The translations under genes and the position numbers were made by a program. A stretch of DNA of 64,000 nucleotides, taken from contig JBGAGE010000003.1 of assembly GCA_044226865.1 (NCBI GenBank), forward strand, positions 509,935 through 573,934. Reading direction: 5' to 3'. The first letter of the stretch is position 1; each line of letters opens with the position of its first letter. The notes below the pieces were generated by a model. The model had not been told where the DNA came from. It ran no database searches and saw only the letters and a list, made by a program, of their open reading frames with translations. Source of the stretch: TMP-86 sp044226865. Its GTDB lineage: Bacteria > Pseudomonadota > Gammaproteobacteria > Steroidobacterales > Steroidobacteraceae. This document shows positions 1 to 8,015 of this stretch, in pieces.

Positions 1-710
1 TTCAACAGCCACTGCGCCCGCCAAGCAAGCGCGTCGGTGCGACCATCATGGCTGTGAAGAAAGGTATTGTCCTGGATGCCGTCGCGATTCTGATCGATCA
101 AACTCAAACGTGCCGCGCTGTTCGCTCCGGTAGCGAAGCCCAGGCTCGAGTCCACATCGAGTTCGTTGAAGCGTCCATAGGTAACGCTTGAATCAATGCT
201 TGCGCCGGCGCCAACGACGGGCTTGTTGGTGATGGCGCGAACCATGCCGCCCGTGGTGTTCTGGCCGAACAATGTGCCCTGTGGTCCGCGGGCGATCTCC
301 ACACGGTCAAGATCAAAGAGCTGGGCGCCTTGTACCGCCGGTGAATTCAAATAGGTGTCATCCAGATACACGCCAATTTTTGAATTCGCGTTGGGATTGA
401 ACTGCGTGGTGCCGATGCCGCGAATGAAAAAACTCGGCGCCGTCCGGCCAAACGAGCCTTGCTCGGACAAGTTGGGGGCGAATTCGACCAGATCTCGCAT
501 CTGGGACGCTCCCGCAGCCGCAAGGTCTGCTCCTCCAAGCGCCGTAATAGACACCGGCACAGTCTGGGCAGACTCCTGGCGACGCGTGGCTGTTACCACG
601 ACCTCGGCCAGTTGATCGTTGCTGGCGGTGACATCCGTCTGCGCGAAGCTCTGCGCGCTATAAAGGGCGGGTACCATCGAACCGAGCAACGCGAGGTATT
701 TTCTTAGCAT
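1..710 (-). CDS. TonB-dependent receptor, N-terminal part (cut by window edge)
   Basis: The frame is open from an ATG at 710 to the left edge, giving about 236 residues of an outer-membrane TonB-dependent receptor. The first 24 residues form a signal peptide ending in SFAQ. A plug domain follows, with the segments IRGIGTTQFNPNAN, VYLDDTYLNSPAVQGAQLFD, VEIARGPQGTLFGQNTTGG and VRAITNKP, which are typical of the plug of large substrate-import receptors. The first beta-strands of the barrel begin before the edge. A TonB box-like stretch (LAEVVVTATRR) follows the signal peptide. The substrate cannot be told. The gene lies 39 bp downstream of the cytochrome gene on the same strand, so it may belong to the amine oxidase operon and import its substrate. 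Confidence 0.9.
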   Translation of the reverse strand, partial: MLRKYLALLGSMVPALYSAQSFAQTDVTASNDQLAEVVVTATRRQESAQTVPVSITALGGADLAAAGASQMRDLVEFAPNLSEQGSFGRTAPSFFIRGIGTTQFNPNANSKIGVYLDDTYLNSPAVQGAQLFDLDRVEIARGPQGTLFGQNTTGGMVRAITNKPVVGAGASIDSSVTYGRFNELDVDSSLGFATGANSAARLSLIDQNRDGIQDNTFLHSHDGRTDALAWRAQWLL

Positions 711-748
711 AATAAAGTCCTTCTATTGCCGGTCTGCAGTGCAGCCGG

Positions 749-1153
749 CTATGGATGTGCGGTCTGGAGATAACAGATCAGATCCGCCCGCGCGCTGTCG
801 CGTTTGATCCCCAGAAAAGCCATGTAGGTCCCCGGCACGCGATTGGGCGGATCGCTTAGAAACCAGTCGAGCGCCGCAACCGTCCAAATGTCGGTGCGCG
901 CACGCATCGGCTCGGAATAGGCAAATCCCGGGATACTCGCCGGCCGCCGATCGACAACATTGAACAGCGGCGGTCCCACTATGGCGCCCCCTGCAGGAGC
1001 AATTGAATGACAGATCGAGCACTTGGCCTCGAACACGGATTGGCCCGCAGTCGCATCGCAGGCCGTGGCGGCGAGTACGCGCCCACCGAACATCAGCGCC
1101 GTCGCCATCAGCACAAGATGGAATATTCCTGCCGGTATGAGTCGACCAATCAT
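749..1153 (-). CDS. Class I c-type cytochrome, periplasmic
   Basis: This is a 134-residue protein with an N-terminal signal segment (about residues 1-28) and one heme-binding motif, CSICH, at residues 45-49. A methionine near residue 111 in GTYMAF is the likely second axial ligand, and the C-terminal helix ADLICYLQTAHP is typical of small mitochondrial-type cytochromes c. It should be a periplasmic one-electron carrier. Its start overlaps the stop of the upstream FAD amine oxidase gene by 4 bp, so the two are translationally coupled. It is a plausible electron acceptor for that oxidase or dehydrogenase. The family and overlap are visible; the partnership is inferred. Confidence 0.9.
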   Translation of the reverse strand: MIGRLIPAGIFHLVLMATALMFGGRVLAATACDATAGQSVFEAKCSICHSIAPAGGAIVGPPLFNVVDRRPASIPGFAYSEPMRARTDIWTVAALDWFLSDPPNRVPGTYMAFLGIKRDSARADLICYLQTAHP

Positions 1154-2607
1154 GTCAACAGCGACTCGCTCACTTCGCGCGCCACCCGTGCCCCACGCGC
1201 GATGGCGCCGTCGATAAAGCCACGCCAGCTGTTGTCCCCTACATCGCCACCGGCCATGTACAGCCTACCTTCGTGGCGTGAGAGTTCAGCGTGATAGCGA
1301 ACGAGTCCGCCAGGCACGAAGCCGGAGAACGTTCCCCGCGCGAAAGGATCGCTCGACCATGCGTAGCTCGTAGATGCCAGAACCTCGATTTGCGGGTCGA
1401 ACTGGCGCAACACGGCCTGCACGGATTCTTCGTCGTTGGGATCAAAGGCATTCTCTGGCGCAAATCCCACCAGCAGGGTCGTCGTTGGGAGTTCGGCATA
1501 GGTGAACAGCATTCCTGCACGCTGCTTCGCCGGCGCCAGCCATTGCACTTTCCCGAGGCGACCTTTGACTTCGACGTAGTACTTCATTCCCGAGGGAGTG
1601 AAACCTTGTCGCGACGCCTCGAGCTTCAATTCCGATAGGGCAGGAACGATGTCGATGGTGCTGAGGACCCGGGGCGGCAGCGCCAAAATGACCGCTCTCG
1701 CCGTTAGCGACTTGCCGTCCTGCGTGCTCACCGCCAGAACTTCGCCGCGCTTTTCTATTCGACGAACCGGGGCGTTGAGCCTTATCTCCGCCCCGCCATC
1801 AGCAGCAATGATTCGCGCCAACGCACCGGTGCCGCCGGGCATCTTGTAGCGCGCAGTGGCGTCCATCAGGTTTCCGAAGTTATCGAGACTCAAGGACCAC
1901 CAGCGCATCATTTCGACATATGAGGCCTTGTCCAACGGGCAGTGGGCCATCGCCTCGAGGAACGGCACCAGCGTGTCTCGCTGCAGGGGCGATAATCGAA
2001 CGGCCTTGAGTCGATCAGCGGTACTCATCGCTGAGCGGGCAGCGATCTCTTTCCAGGCGAACTGCGAATCGTAGGGTCGAGGCCAGGTGAGGCTGGATTC
2101 GGAGAAATAACTTTCGACGCCTTGGACAATTTCCTCGATTTTTGTTCCAGTATCAAAGGAGGTTGGCTGGCCATCGACGATTGCAACAACTCGCTCGGGT
2201 ACGGCGCCGGGCGTTTCTTCCACCGGAATTCCATAGCGGAGAATTTCCGACCACACCGCAGGTTGTGCCCAGTGAACCCAGGTTCCACCCAATTCGATGT
2301 GGTGATTGCGAAACTGTGTGTCGAAGGTGCGACCGCCCAACCGGCTTTTGGCCTCAAGGACCAAAGTTCGCAGTCCGTTCTTTTGGCAATCCCGCGCAGC
2401 GGTGACGCCGGAGAACCCGCCGCCTACCACGATGACATCGTAGTCTGCCTGGGTGACCGTTCCGCCACGGCGGCGGGGCGAATGCTGTTCTGCCGATCCG
2501 GCCGATTGGGCAATGCCAGCCCCGGCGGCGGCGGCGCTTGCCAACAAAAATTGCCGGCGAGAGACCGACGTTATTGGGGTGTTCTTCTCATTCGATGTAG
2601 GACGCAT
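1150..2607 (-). CDS. Flavin-dependent amine oxidase with Tat signal
   Basis: This is a 485-residue flavin amine oxidase. The N-terminus has a twin-arginine signal (SRRQFLLASAAAAGAG), so the folded FAD protein is probably exported. A Rossmann FAD-binding motif, VIVVGGGFSGVTAARD, is followed by the LGGRTFD segment. The C-terminus has the conserved GGDVGDNSWRGFIDGAI block that contacts the flavin. It would oxidise a primary or secondary amine, passing electrons to oxygen or to the cytochrome encoded just downstream. The only good start is the ATG at 2607, and this lies inside the left copy of a repeated operator. The TetR gene is divergent and probably represses it. The amine substrate is unknown. 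Confidence 0.9.
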   Translation of the reverse strand: MRPTSNEKNTPITSVSRRQFLLASAAAAGAGIAQSAGSAEQHSPRRRGGTVTQADYDVIVVGGGFSGVTAARDCQKNGLRTLVLEAKSRLGGRTFDTQFRNHHIELGGTWVHWAQPAVWSEILRYGIPVEETPGAVPERVVAIVDGQPTSFDTGTKIEEIVQGVESYFSESSLTWPRPYDSQFAWKEIAARSAMSTADRLKAVRLSPLQRDTLVPFLEAMAHCPLDKASYVEMMRWWSLSLDNFGNLMDATARYKMPGGTGALARIIAADGGAEIRLNAPVRRIEKRGEVLAVSTQDGKSLTARAVILALPPRVLSTIDIVPALSELKLEASRQGFTPSGMKYYVEVKGRLGKVQWLAPAKQRAGMLFTYAELPTTTLLVGFAPENAFDPNDEESVQAVLRQFDPQIEVLASTSYAWSSDPFARGTFSGFVPGGLVRYHAELSRHEGRLYMAGGDVGDNSWRGFIDGAIARGARVAREVSESLLT

Positions 2608-2632
2608 GTCCTAACCTTAGTACGAATGTCCT
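2599..2632. promoter_or_regulatory. Two operator copies between amine oxidase and TetR genes
   Basis: Two 14-bp sites occur exactly 20 bp apart: AGGACGCATGTCCT at 2599-2612, with AGGAC/GTCCT arms, and AGTACGAATGTCCT at 2619-2632. They share AG.ACG.ATGTCCT. They fill the gap between the divergent genes, and the left copy contains the amine oxidase start codon at 2607. A TetR-family dimer encoded by the adjacent gene is the obvious candidate to bind them. Confidence 0.65.
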
Positions 2633-2659
2633 AGAGAGTCAACAGCAGGTCGAGGTAAG

Positions 2660-3358
2660 ATGGCATCAATGAGGAAAAAGAAGGCAACCATTCAGCGAAG
2701 GCGGCTCGCACCCTTGGCTGGCGCCTCTCGGCCGCTGACAAAGTCACATCAAAAAGAAGCCGCTCCGAGCGCCACGGTCGAACGAATATTGGAGGGCGCA
2801 CGACAAGTACTCATCCGCGATGGTCACGTACTATTTACTTCTCGCCGAGTCACCGAAAGTGTCGGCATGCGTGTAGGCAATCTGACCTACCATTTTCCGA
2901 GCAAGCGTGAGCTACTGCTGGCAGTGATTACGCGCCTGTTGGCGTTCTACACCGAGCGCTTCGATGCCATTTTTGCGACTGCCGATGTTTCCGCAACGGA
3001 AGGAATTGCGCGCCTCGTACGCTGGCTTCTCGAAGATGCCATCGATGCCGAGACCGTGGCCGTGTTCCGTGAGCTTTGGGTACTTGGCTTGCGTGATCCG
3101 CAGATTGGCGAAGCGGTGGACGACTTTTACGACGCGGCGATTGAACGTGTTGTCAAACTCTTTCTTCGCTCGCGCCCCGAGGCCGATGTGGATGCCGTGC
3201 GCGAGTTGGTGCAGTTATTGGGCCTTGTGTCTGAGGGCACGCTGGTGTTCTACGGCACACGAGCTAAGCGAGCTGTCTCCTATGAGCGCATCATCGAGAT
3301 CGTATCGGGTTTGGCCAATGTGCTGGTGCCAGATGAGCGCCTGACGCCCAAGGGCTGA
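2660..3358 (+). CDS. TetR-family transcriptional regulator
   Basis: This is a 232-residue regulator. After a basic leader of about 38 residues, an N-terminal helix-turn-helix is seen in TSRRVTESVGMRVGNLTYHF followed by PSKRELLLAV, the standard TetR DNA-binding arrangement (about residues 55-95). The remaining helical domain would bind a ligand. The ATG at 2660 is preceded by a GAGG ribosome-binding site 5 bases away. It is divergent from the amine oxidase-cytochrome-receptor genes and separated from them by 52 bp that hold two operator copies. Repression of that operon and of itself, relieved by an amine-type ligand, is inferred from this layout. Confidence 0.9.
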   Translation: MASMRKKKATIQRRRLAPLAGASRPLTKSHQKEAAPSATVERILEGARQVLIRDGHVLFTSRRVTESVGMRVGNLTYHFPSKRELLLAVITRLLAFYTERFDAIFATADVSATEGIARLVRWLLEDAIDAETVAVFRELWVLGLRDPQIGEAVDDFYDAAIERVVKLFLRSRPEADVDAVRELVQLLGLVSEGTLVFYGTRAKRAVSYERIIEIVSGLANVLVPDERLTPKG

Positions 3359-3795
3359 CACAAAACGGATCACTGGACCGCTGAGATATATTTTCGCGCG
3401 GCCCCCCGGTTTTAGTTTTCACACGCGAAGACGGCAAGCCCATACTCACTCAACCCGCTGAGCGCCGCGTTAACAATAGGCCGATGGCCGTTCGCTGACG
3501 AACTGAATGTTAACAAGCTCCGGCACTCCATAGGCATGATTTCGCTAATGAACTATTCGTGCGTTCTTCACGCAGCATACGATTCTCCGAAGAACACTAC
3601 CTCGACACCGTGACGTGTCCGGCTGCTCGACCCGCCAATCGGCATCACGCGCTTGGAAAGCTGACGTCCTTGACTGGCCGGGGTCAACACCGGTCCTGAC
3701 GACCGCGATTTGTCAGAATCCTCGCCTTCGGCTCAGTCTGGCCAGGAGATGTTGATCCTAGCCCAAGAATTGCCTGCTCTGAGCAGGCGCACAAG
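3359..3795. other. Intergenic stretch without recognised content
   Basis: This 437-bp stretch lies between the TetR gene and the NERD gene. I see no convincing reading frame, tRNA, insertion-sequence end or strong hairpin. It is a candidate place for the left boundary of the mobile element, but I find no repeat that proves it. Confidence 0.5.
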
Positions 3796-4686
3796 TTGCA
3801 ATATAGAATCGAAGCGTCGAAACACCAAAGGAAGTGTGTGGCCACAATCGTAGGTCAGAGCGGGGCGTGGCAGACATTAGCCTCTGATCTTGCCCGGCGC
3901 GGATACACGATCTCTACCCCTCGAGAGCTACCGCCTCTACTCAGGAAGATGGAGAAGACTCGACCACAGTTGATTGATGCAAGTCGCGCGAAGACTTTGC
4001 GCGCTATTCATCAGTTAACAGCACGCATTGCTGCGTTGGCGGCTGAGCGCGGACTTTTCAGGCGCCTCATCAATTCGTTCAGGATTCGCGCTCTCAAGAC
4101 TGAGATTGCCGCTCTTTACAAGGCAGACTCGCTCTATTCATCTGCTCTTGATCAGGCAATTGTAGACCTTCGATCGTTCCTCAATTCCGCGGAACTGGCT
4201 GGAGCTGAAGAGGAACTCGCTGTGATCGAGCGTCTTCGTACACTTCCCTCGTCTGCGGTTGCTTTCAACGATGTACGGCTTAACGCAACCAGTTATATCC
4301 GATTCAACGGCGCAGCACTTATAAGCGCGCAGATAGATCACGTTGTCTTGACTCACGCTGGAGTATTTGTCATTGAGACAAAGCGTTGGAGCCATCGTTT
4401 TGTGGAGTCCGGTCAGTTCTATAGCCCGTTTGAACAAGTTAGTCGTGCCAACTATCTTTGTTACGATTTGCTTCGTGAGAAATTCGGAAAAATGCGAGTC
4501 CGAAGCGTCATTGCGTGTGGGGGCAGTTTGCCTGATGCGCCGCTCGAGTCGTATGTCAAAGTGGTCCGACCGGAGAGTTTGTCCAGCTACATCTCGGGGT
4601 GTCGAAATACTGAAATGGCACCTGAGCTTTTCAGCAAACTGCGGAGCTTTTTTGAGGGTCGAGTGGGAAGTCCAAATGCGAGCTAA
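3796..4686 (+). CDS. NERD-domain nuclease-like protein
   Basis: This is a 296-residue protein. The first half is helical and rich in Arg, Lys and Leu, with a probable coiled coil at about residues 60-125. The second half carries a nuclease-related domain (about residues 135-250) with the pattern QIDHVVLTHAGVFVIETKRW. Asp181, Glu194 and Lys196 match the D...ExK core of the PD-(D/E)xK fold. NERD proteins are assumed to act on nucleic acids, but their substrates are mostly unknown. The frame begins at a TTG at 3796; GTG at 3838 and ATG at 3949 are alternative starts, and none has a strong ribosome-binding site. It stands alone, convergent with the Trb operon, and may be cargo at the end of the element. 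Confidence 0.75.
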   Translation: MQYRIEASKHQRKCVATIVGQSGAWQTLASDLARRGYTISTPRELPPLLRKMEKTRPQLIDASRAKTLRAIHQLTARIAALAAERGLFRRLINSFRIRALKTEIAALYKADSLYSSALDQAIVDLRSFLNSAELAGAEEELAVIERLRTLPSSAVAFNDVRLNATSYIRFNGAALISAQIDHVVLTHAGVFVIETKRWSHRFVESGQFYSPFEQVSRANYLCYDLLREKFGKMRVRSVIACGGSLPDAPLESYVKVVRPESLSSYISGCRNTEMAPELFSKLRSFFEGRVGSPNAS

Positions 4687-4847
4687 CAACCGCTTGTCGG
4701 CGGGCTGACCGCACCGCTCCTCGGTGTACGCGGCCGCTCATGCGGCATCGCTGAGCCGCGTTCTCTTCGGACACATCGGCCGGAAATCCCCGTTGCAATC
4801 GTTGCGGTGCCCTTGTGCAGCAAGGAATTGAACCCTTAGCCTCATCA

Positions 4848-5072
4848 TTACCGGTCGATCAACGTCGACCGCTCAGATTGCCGAAACGCTCGATCAGTAG
4901 CCAGGAACTGGGCGAGTATATGGACAGCGATCTGCGCGCTGCTCACCGACTGATTCCAAGTTTCTGAATGGAGTTTTGCATAGCGATCCAATTGCCCCTT
5001 CAAAGCATCAGGAAGTATGATCGTCATCCGAACAATGGCGTTGCTAGGAAGCTTTCCGAGCTTTATTTTCAT
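4848..5072 (-). CDS. DUF2274 family protein, end of trb operon
   Basis: A small protein of 74 residues beginning MKIKLGKLPSNAIVRMTI. It is the short gene that usually follows trbI in Tn4371-like and related conjugation operons (DUF2274). It has an RHH-like look: IVRMTIILPDALKGQLDRYA, then helices. I chose the ATG at 5072 rather than 5102 because the conserved sequence starts there. It overlaps the 3' end of trbI by 29 bp. The function is not known. Its position marks the distal end of the transfer operon, so the end of the element should lie just to the left. Confidence 0.75.
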   Translation of the reverse strand: MKIKLGKLPSNAIVRMTIILPDALKGQLDRYAKLHSETWNQSVSSAQIAVHILAQFLATDRAFRQSERSTLIDR

Positions 5073-6321
5073 AATTCGAATCCCGCGGTGATGAGTTTGC
5101 AATCGGCCTCAGAACCAAATCCTTATTCACCATGATACGGAGCGGAAACCCAGGGCGAATACTCAAAGTTGGTTGGATGTTTAAATTTCGGCGTGTGAGC
5201 TGCTGACCGATCTGATTGATCGTGTCTTGCGCGCTTTGTCGGCTAGCAACAATCAGGGACCCGGAATTCAACCCCCGATCCGGGGCTGCTAGCTCCGAGT
5301 TGATCCCCAGCAGCGTTGACACAGCGGCGCCCGCGAACACTCTGTTCCAATGCCAGTCGACATGATCCTCGAGACCCGCATACCCGGATTTGTCGGCCGC
5401 CTGCAATCGATCAAGGGTTATAGAGCTGCCATCCGGCCGTATCAATCGTGTCCACACGAGAAGAACCCGGCGCTGACCGTATGCTATTTGGCTATCGTAC
5501 TGACCCAGAAGTCGTGACCCCTGCGGAATCAGGAGATATCTACCATCCACCGTATCAAACACATCTTGCGTCACAGTCGCGATTGTTTGTCCTGGCAGAT
5601 CCGAGTTGATGCCCGTCAACAATGCCGCTGCGATGATGGTGCCAGCCATCAGCTGATACGGTGAGCGTGGATCCTGCAATTTTCCGCTGGCTGTGGTTGC
5701 CGGATCTCCTCTCTTATCAAGGAATTCTTGCTTGTGCCCTTGATCGGATTCTTGACCATCGGACACGGACCGTGAATGATCCATATTTGACGCTTGAGCC
5801 ATTGAATCTTCCGCAGACTTAGCGCCGGATCGGGAAATGTCAGCTTTCACTGAGCCCGCAGAATGTCTCGTCTGGAAAAAAACCTGCGCCTTGTCCGCTG
5901 CCTCGGCCTCATCCTGTAGTCTCAATCGCGCCACTCGTTGTGCATCCATCTCCGGATTGGACTTAAATCCACTTGAGCCGTAAGAATCGATACCGGCGTC
6001 GTGCTCCGCCTTCAAGACGGGCCGCCCCAACTCCCCCGCCGGCGGACCGAGTTTAGGAATAGGCCGCCAGCTGTCGTAATCCGACGGCAGGTTCGACAGC
6101 CCTTCTGCGCGGGTCACCGCTTGTGGGGCTTGCGACGAGGACGTCGCATCCGCCGGCCGTGGCCCCTGCGGCCGAAGCCCCCACCATGTGGCCAGCAGCA
6201 CCACGGTACCTGCGACGGCGATCAAAACAGCCAACGTGCTGCGATTAATTCGCGCAACGGGCCGCGGTTTAGCACGCAACGCCAACCCCTCCGGATCAAT
6301 CTTATCGTCGAGCTCGCTCAC
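5044..6321 (-). CDS. trbI: TrbI, VirB10-like T4SS channel protein
   Basis: This 425-residue TrbI/VirB10 protein is the inner-to-outer membrane scaffold of the mating-pair channel. A single membrane helix is seen at about residues 27-48 (STLAVLIAVAGTVVLLATWW). A proline- and serine-rich periplasmic linker follows, then the C-terminal beta-barrel domain from about residue 220 (SPYQLMAGTIIAAALLTGIN, then VFDTVDGRYLLIPQGSRLLG and YAGLEDHVDWHWNRVFAGAA). All landmarks of the family are present and the length is normal. Its start overlaps the trbG stop by 4 bp. It would form the core complex with TrbG and TrbF. Confidence 0.95.
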   Translation of the reverse strand: MSELDDKIDPEGLALRAKPRPVARINRSTLAVLIAVAGTVVLLATWWGLRPQGPRPADATSSSQAPQAVTRAEGLSNLPSDYDSWRPIPKLGPPAGELGRPVLKAEHDAGIDSYGSSGFKSNPEMDAQRVARLRLQDEAEAADKAQVFFQTRHSAGSVKADISRSGAKSAEDSMAQASNMDHSRSVSDGQESDQGHKQEFLDKRGDPATTASGKLQDPRSPYQLMAGTIIAAALLTGINSDLPGQTIATVTQDVFDTVDGRYLLIPQGSRLLGQYDSQIAYGQRRVLLVWTRLIRPDGSSITLDRLQAADKSGYAGLEDHVDWHWNRVFAGAAVSTLLGINSELAAPDRGLNSGSLIVASRQSAQDTINQIGQQLTRRNLNIQPTLSIRPGFPLRIMVNKDLVLRPIANSSPRDSNYENKARKAS

Positions 6322-7307
6322 GACGAACGGCCGCGCTTCAGAGGCGCTGACAGGTCGGATTTCCGCTCGATCCGAACGCGCAATTCATCTTTCTTGCCGC
6401 CGAGACGTAATTCCGCAACATCAAACAAGCGATCGACGATGTAGTACGGCGTTCGCACCCGGTAGTTGACAAGCTCGGCTTGTTGATGGGCGCCGAGAAT
6501 GAACAGTGGCGGTAAGTCGGTTTGTGCGATTCCGGTGGGGAACTGGAGGTAGACCTTCTCGCCATCATCAAAGGCCCGGATTGGTCGCCAAGCTGGGGTG
6601 GCGCCTGAGATCTCATAACTAAAATTCAGGCGCTCCAAGGCAACACCATCCGCGACGGGTGCCAGACTCTCGGCGCGCCGAATGGCGCCCTTGAGGAGGG
6701 TCAATTGATCCAGCGGATATTGCCAGCTGATGGAAGACATCCAGGTAGCCGGCGTCGCCGATAACTCCAGGTGATACGTACGTCGATTGGTATTGATGAT
6801 CAGGTTGGTGTGCAACTCCGTGCGCGTGGGCTTCACCAGAATGTGAACCTGCGATTCCTTGCCTGCGCCGCTTGTCGTGTCGCCAATGACCCACCGCACC
6901 GTATCGCCGGCAGATACCGAGACCAGTTCTTCACTGGGTTCGAGCGCAATGTCAGTGATCTTCTCGGGGCTGGCGTAGACCTGGTACAACGCATCCGGGT
7001 TGTAGGGCCAGACCTGCGTTGCATTGATAAAATTCGCCCGGGTCGGCTCCACTCGTGCCATTTCATTGGCACGAGTCACCCGCTTGATGGGATCAGGGTT
7101 CTCCGGCAATTGAAACGAATCGATAGGAACGGGCTTGAGCTGTCCCGGTAGTGGCAGCAGCTGGGGGATTTCGATCAACTGCACGGGCCTGGGAGGATCG
7201 CCGACTCGATTGGCCTCGACGGCATCGGGAACGTGCCGCTGCACGGGCTTACCTGCGCAGCCACCTAACGCTCCAATGATGACAATTCCAATGATTACTC
7301 TCAGCAT
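6318..7307 (-). CDS. trbG: TrbG, VirB9-like T4SS core protein
   Basis: This 329-residue periplasmic/outer-membrane component is of the TrbG/VirB9 family. The N-terminus is a lipoprotein-like signal (VIIGIVIIGALGGCAGK, with Cys16 in a lipobox). The middle has the typical ITDIALEPSEELVSVSAGDT and VHILVKPTRTELHTNLIINT blocks. The C-terminal domain includes PLFILGAHQQAELVNYRVR and YYIVDRLFDVAELRLG. It should bind TrbI in the outer-membrane core complex. The gene is 18 bp downstream of trbF and overlaps trbI by 4 bp. Confidence 0.95.
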   Translation of the reverse strand: MLRVIIGIVIIGALGGCAGKPVQRHVPDAVEANRVGDPPRPVQLIEIPQLLPLPGQLKPVPIDSFQLPENPDPIKRVTRANEMARVEPTRANFINATQVWPYNPDALYQVYASPEKITDIALEPSEELVSVSAGDTVRWVIGDTTSGAGKESQVHILVKPTRTELHTNLIINTNRRTYHLELSATPATWMSSISWQYPLDQLTLLKGAIRRAESLAPVADGVALERLNFSYEISGATPAWRPIRAFDDGEKVYLQFPTGIAQTDLPPLFILGAHQQAELVNYRVRTPYYIVDRLFDVAELRLGGKKDELRVRIERKSDLSAPLKRGRSS

Positions 7308-7325
7308 TTCCTGTCTCCCTGTAAT

Positions 7326-8015
7326 TTAGATGCCGCCCAATTCCCGGCTCCAACTCAGTCCATCGACGTAAACCCCCAGCGGATTTTTTCGTAATCGATC
7401 TTCGTCTCGAGGCGGTCGCATGAGGATGGTGAGGATGGCGGTCCAATGCTCCGTAGTACCCGGTGAGCCATTGGTAAAGTGTCGTTCGGTCCAGCGCACT
7501 TGGAAGGAACTGGGGGAGGCACGCACGACGCTCACGACGTCCACCGAGATTGAGGACTGTCCGACGTTCTTGAACGGATCGTTAGCGCGTGCGTATTCGT
7601 TTAGTGTCACTGCGCCGCGCTGGGTGGTGTAGTCGTACGCTTCGAGCCAGTTGTCACGCAATACGACCGGATCGAGCGGCACCGAACGCACGTCTTTAAT
7701 AAATCGTTCGAGTTGACGTCCCACGTGCGCATCGGCGGGGTGATAGTCCTCGATGACTCGGCCGATAGAGCGCACGCCACCCTGCCCGTCGACCTCCACG
7801 ATATACGGCGTGATTTTGGAGCGGGCCGATTCAAATAGCAGGCCGCTCGTCACGGCGATCGCCAGCACCAGACAACCAAACGCCATGAGCTGCCAATTTC
7901 TGGCCTGCACGCGCGCCGAACCGATACGCTCATCCCACAGTTGCTGCGCCGCTTGGTACGGCGTAACGGCTTCGGGGGTTGACGAATAGCGGACACTGGC
8001 TCGTTTGAACACCAT
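7326..8015 (-). CDS. trbF: TrbF, VirB8-like T4SS inner-membrane protein
   Basis: This 229-residue bitopic inner-membrane protein has a cytoplasmic N-terminus (about 40 residues) and one membrane helix (LMAFGCLVLAIAVTSGLLF). A periplasmic NTF2-like VirB8 domain follows, with VDGQGGVRSIGRVIEDYHPA, LEAYDYTTQRGAVTLNEYA and FQVRWTERHFTNGSPG. It is thought to nucleate assembly of the channel and bind TrbI and TrbG. The gene is immediately downstream of trbL with no gap (8015/8016). Confidence 0.95.
   Translation of the reverse strand: MVFKRASVRYSSTPEAVTPYQAAQQLWDERIGSARVQARNWQLMAFGCLVLAIAVTSGLLFESARSKITPYIVEVDGQGGVRSIGRVIEDYHPADAHVGRQLERFIKDVRSVPLDPVVLRDNWLEAYDYTTQRGAVTLNEYARANDPFKNVGQSSISVDVVSVVRASPSSFQVRWTERHFTNGSPGTTEHWTAILTILMRPPRDEDRLRKNPLGVYVDGLSWSRELGGI

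Noticed and set aside
4801..4848. A T-arm-like string (GGTTCAATTCC on the minus strand) near the end of the trb operon, tested as a tRNA or att remnant
   Set aside because: The stem has mismatches, no CCA follows and it does not match the tRNA-Lys 3' end, so I do not call it an attachment site.
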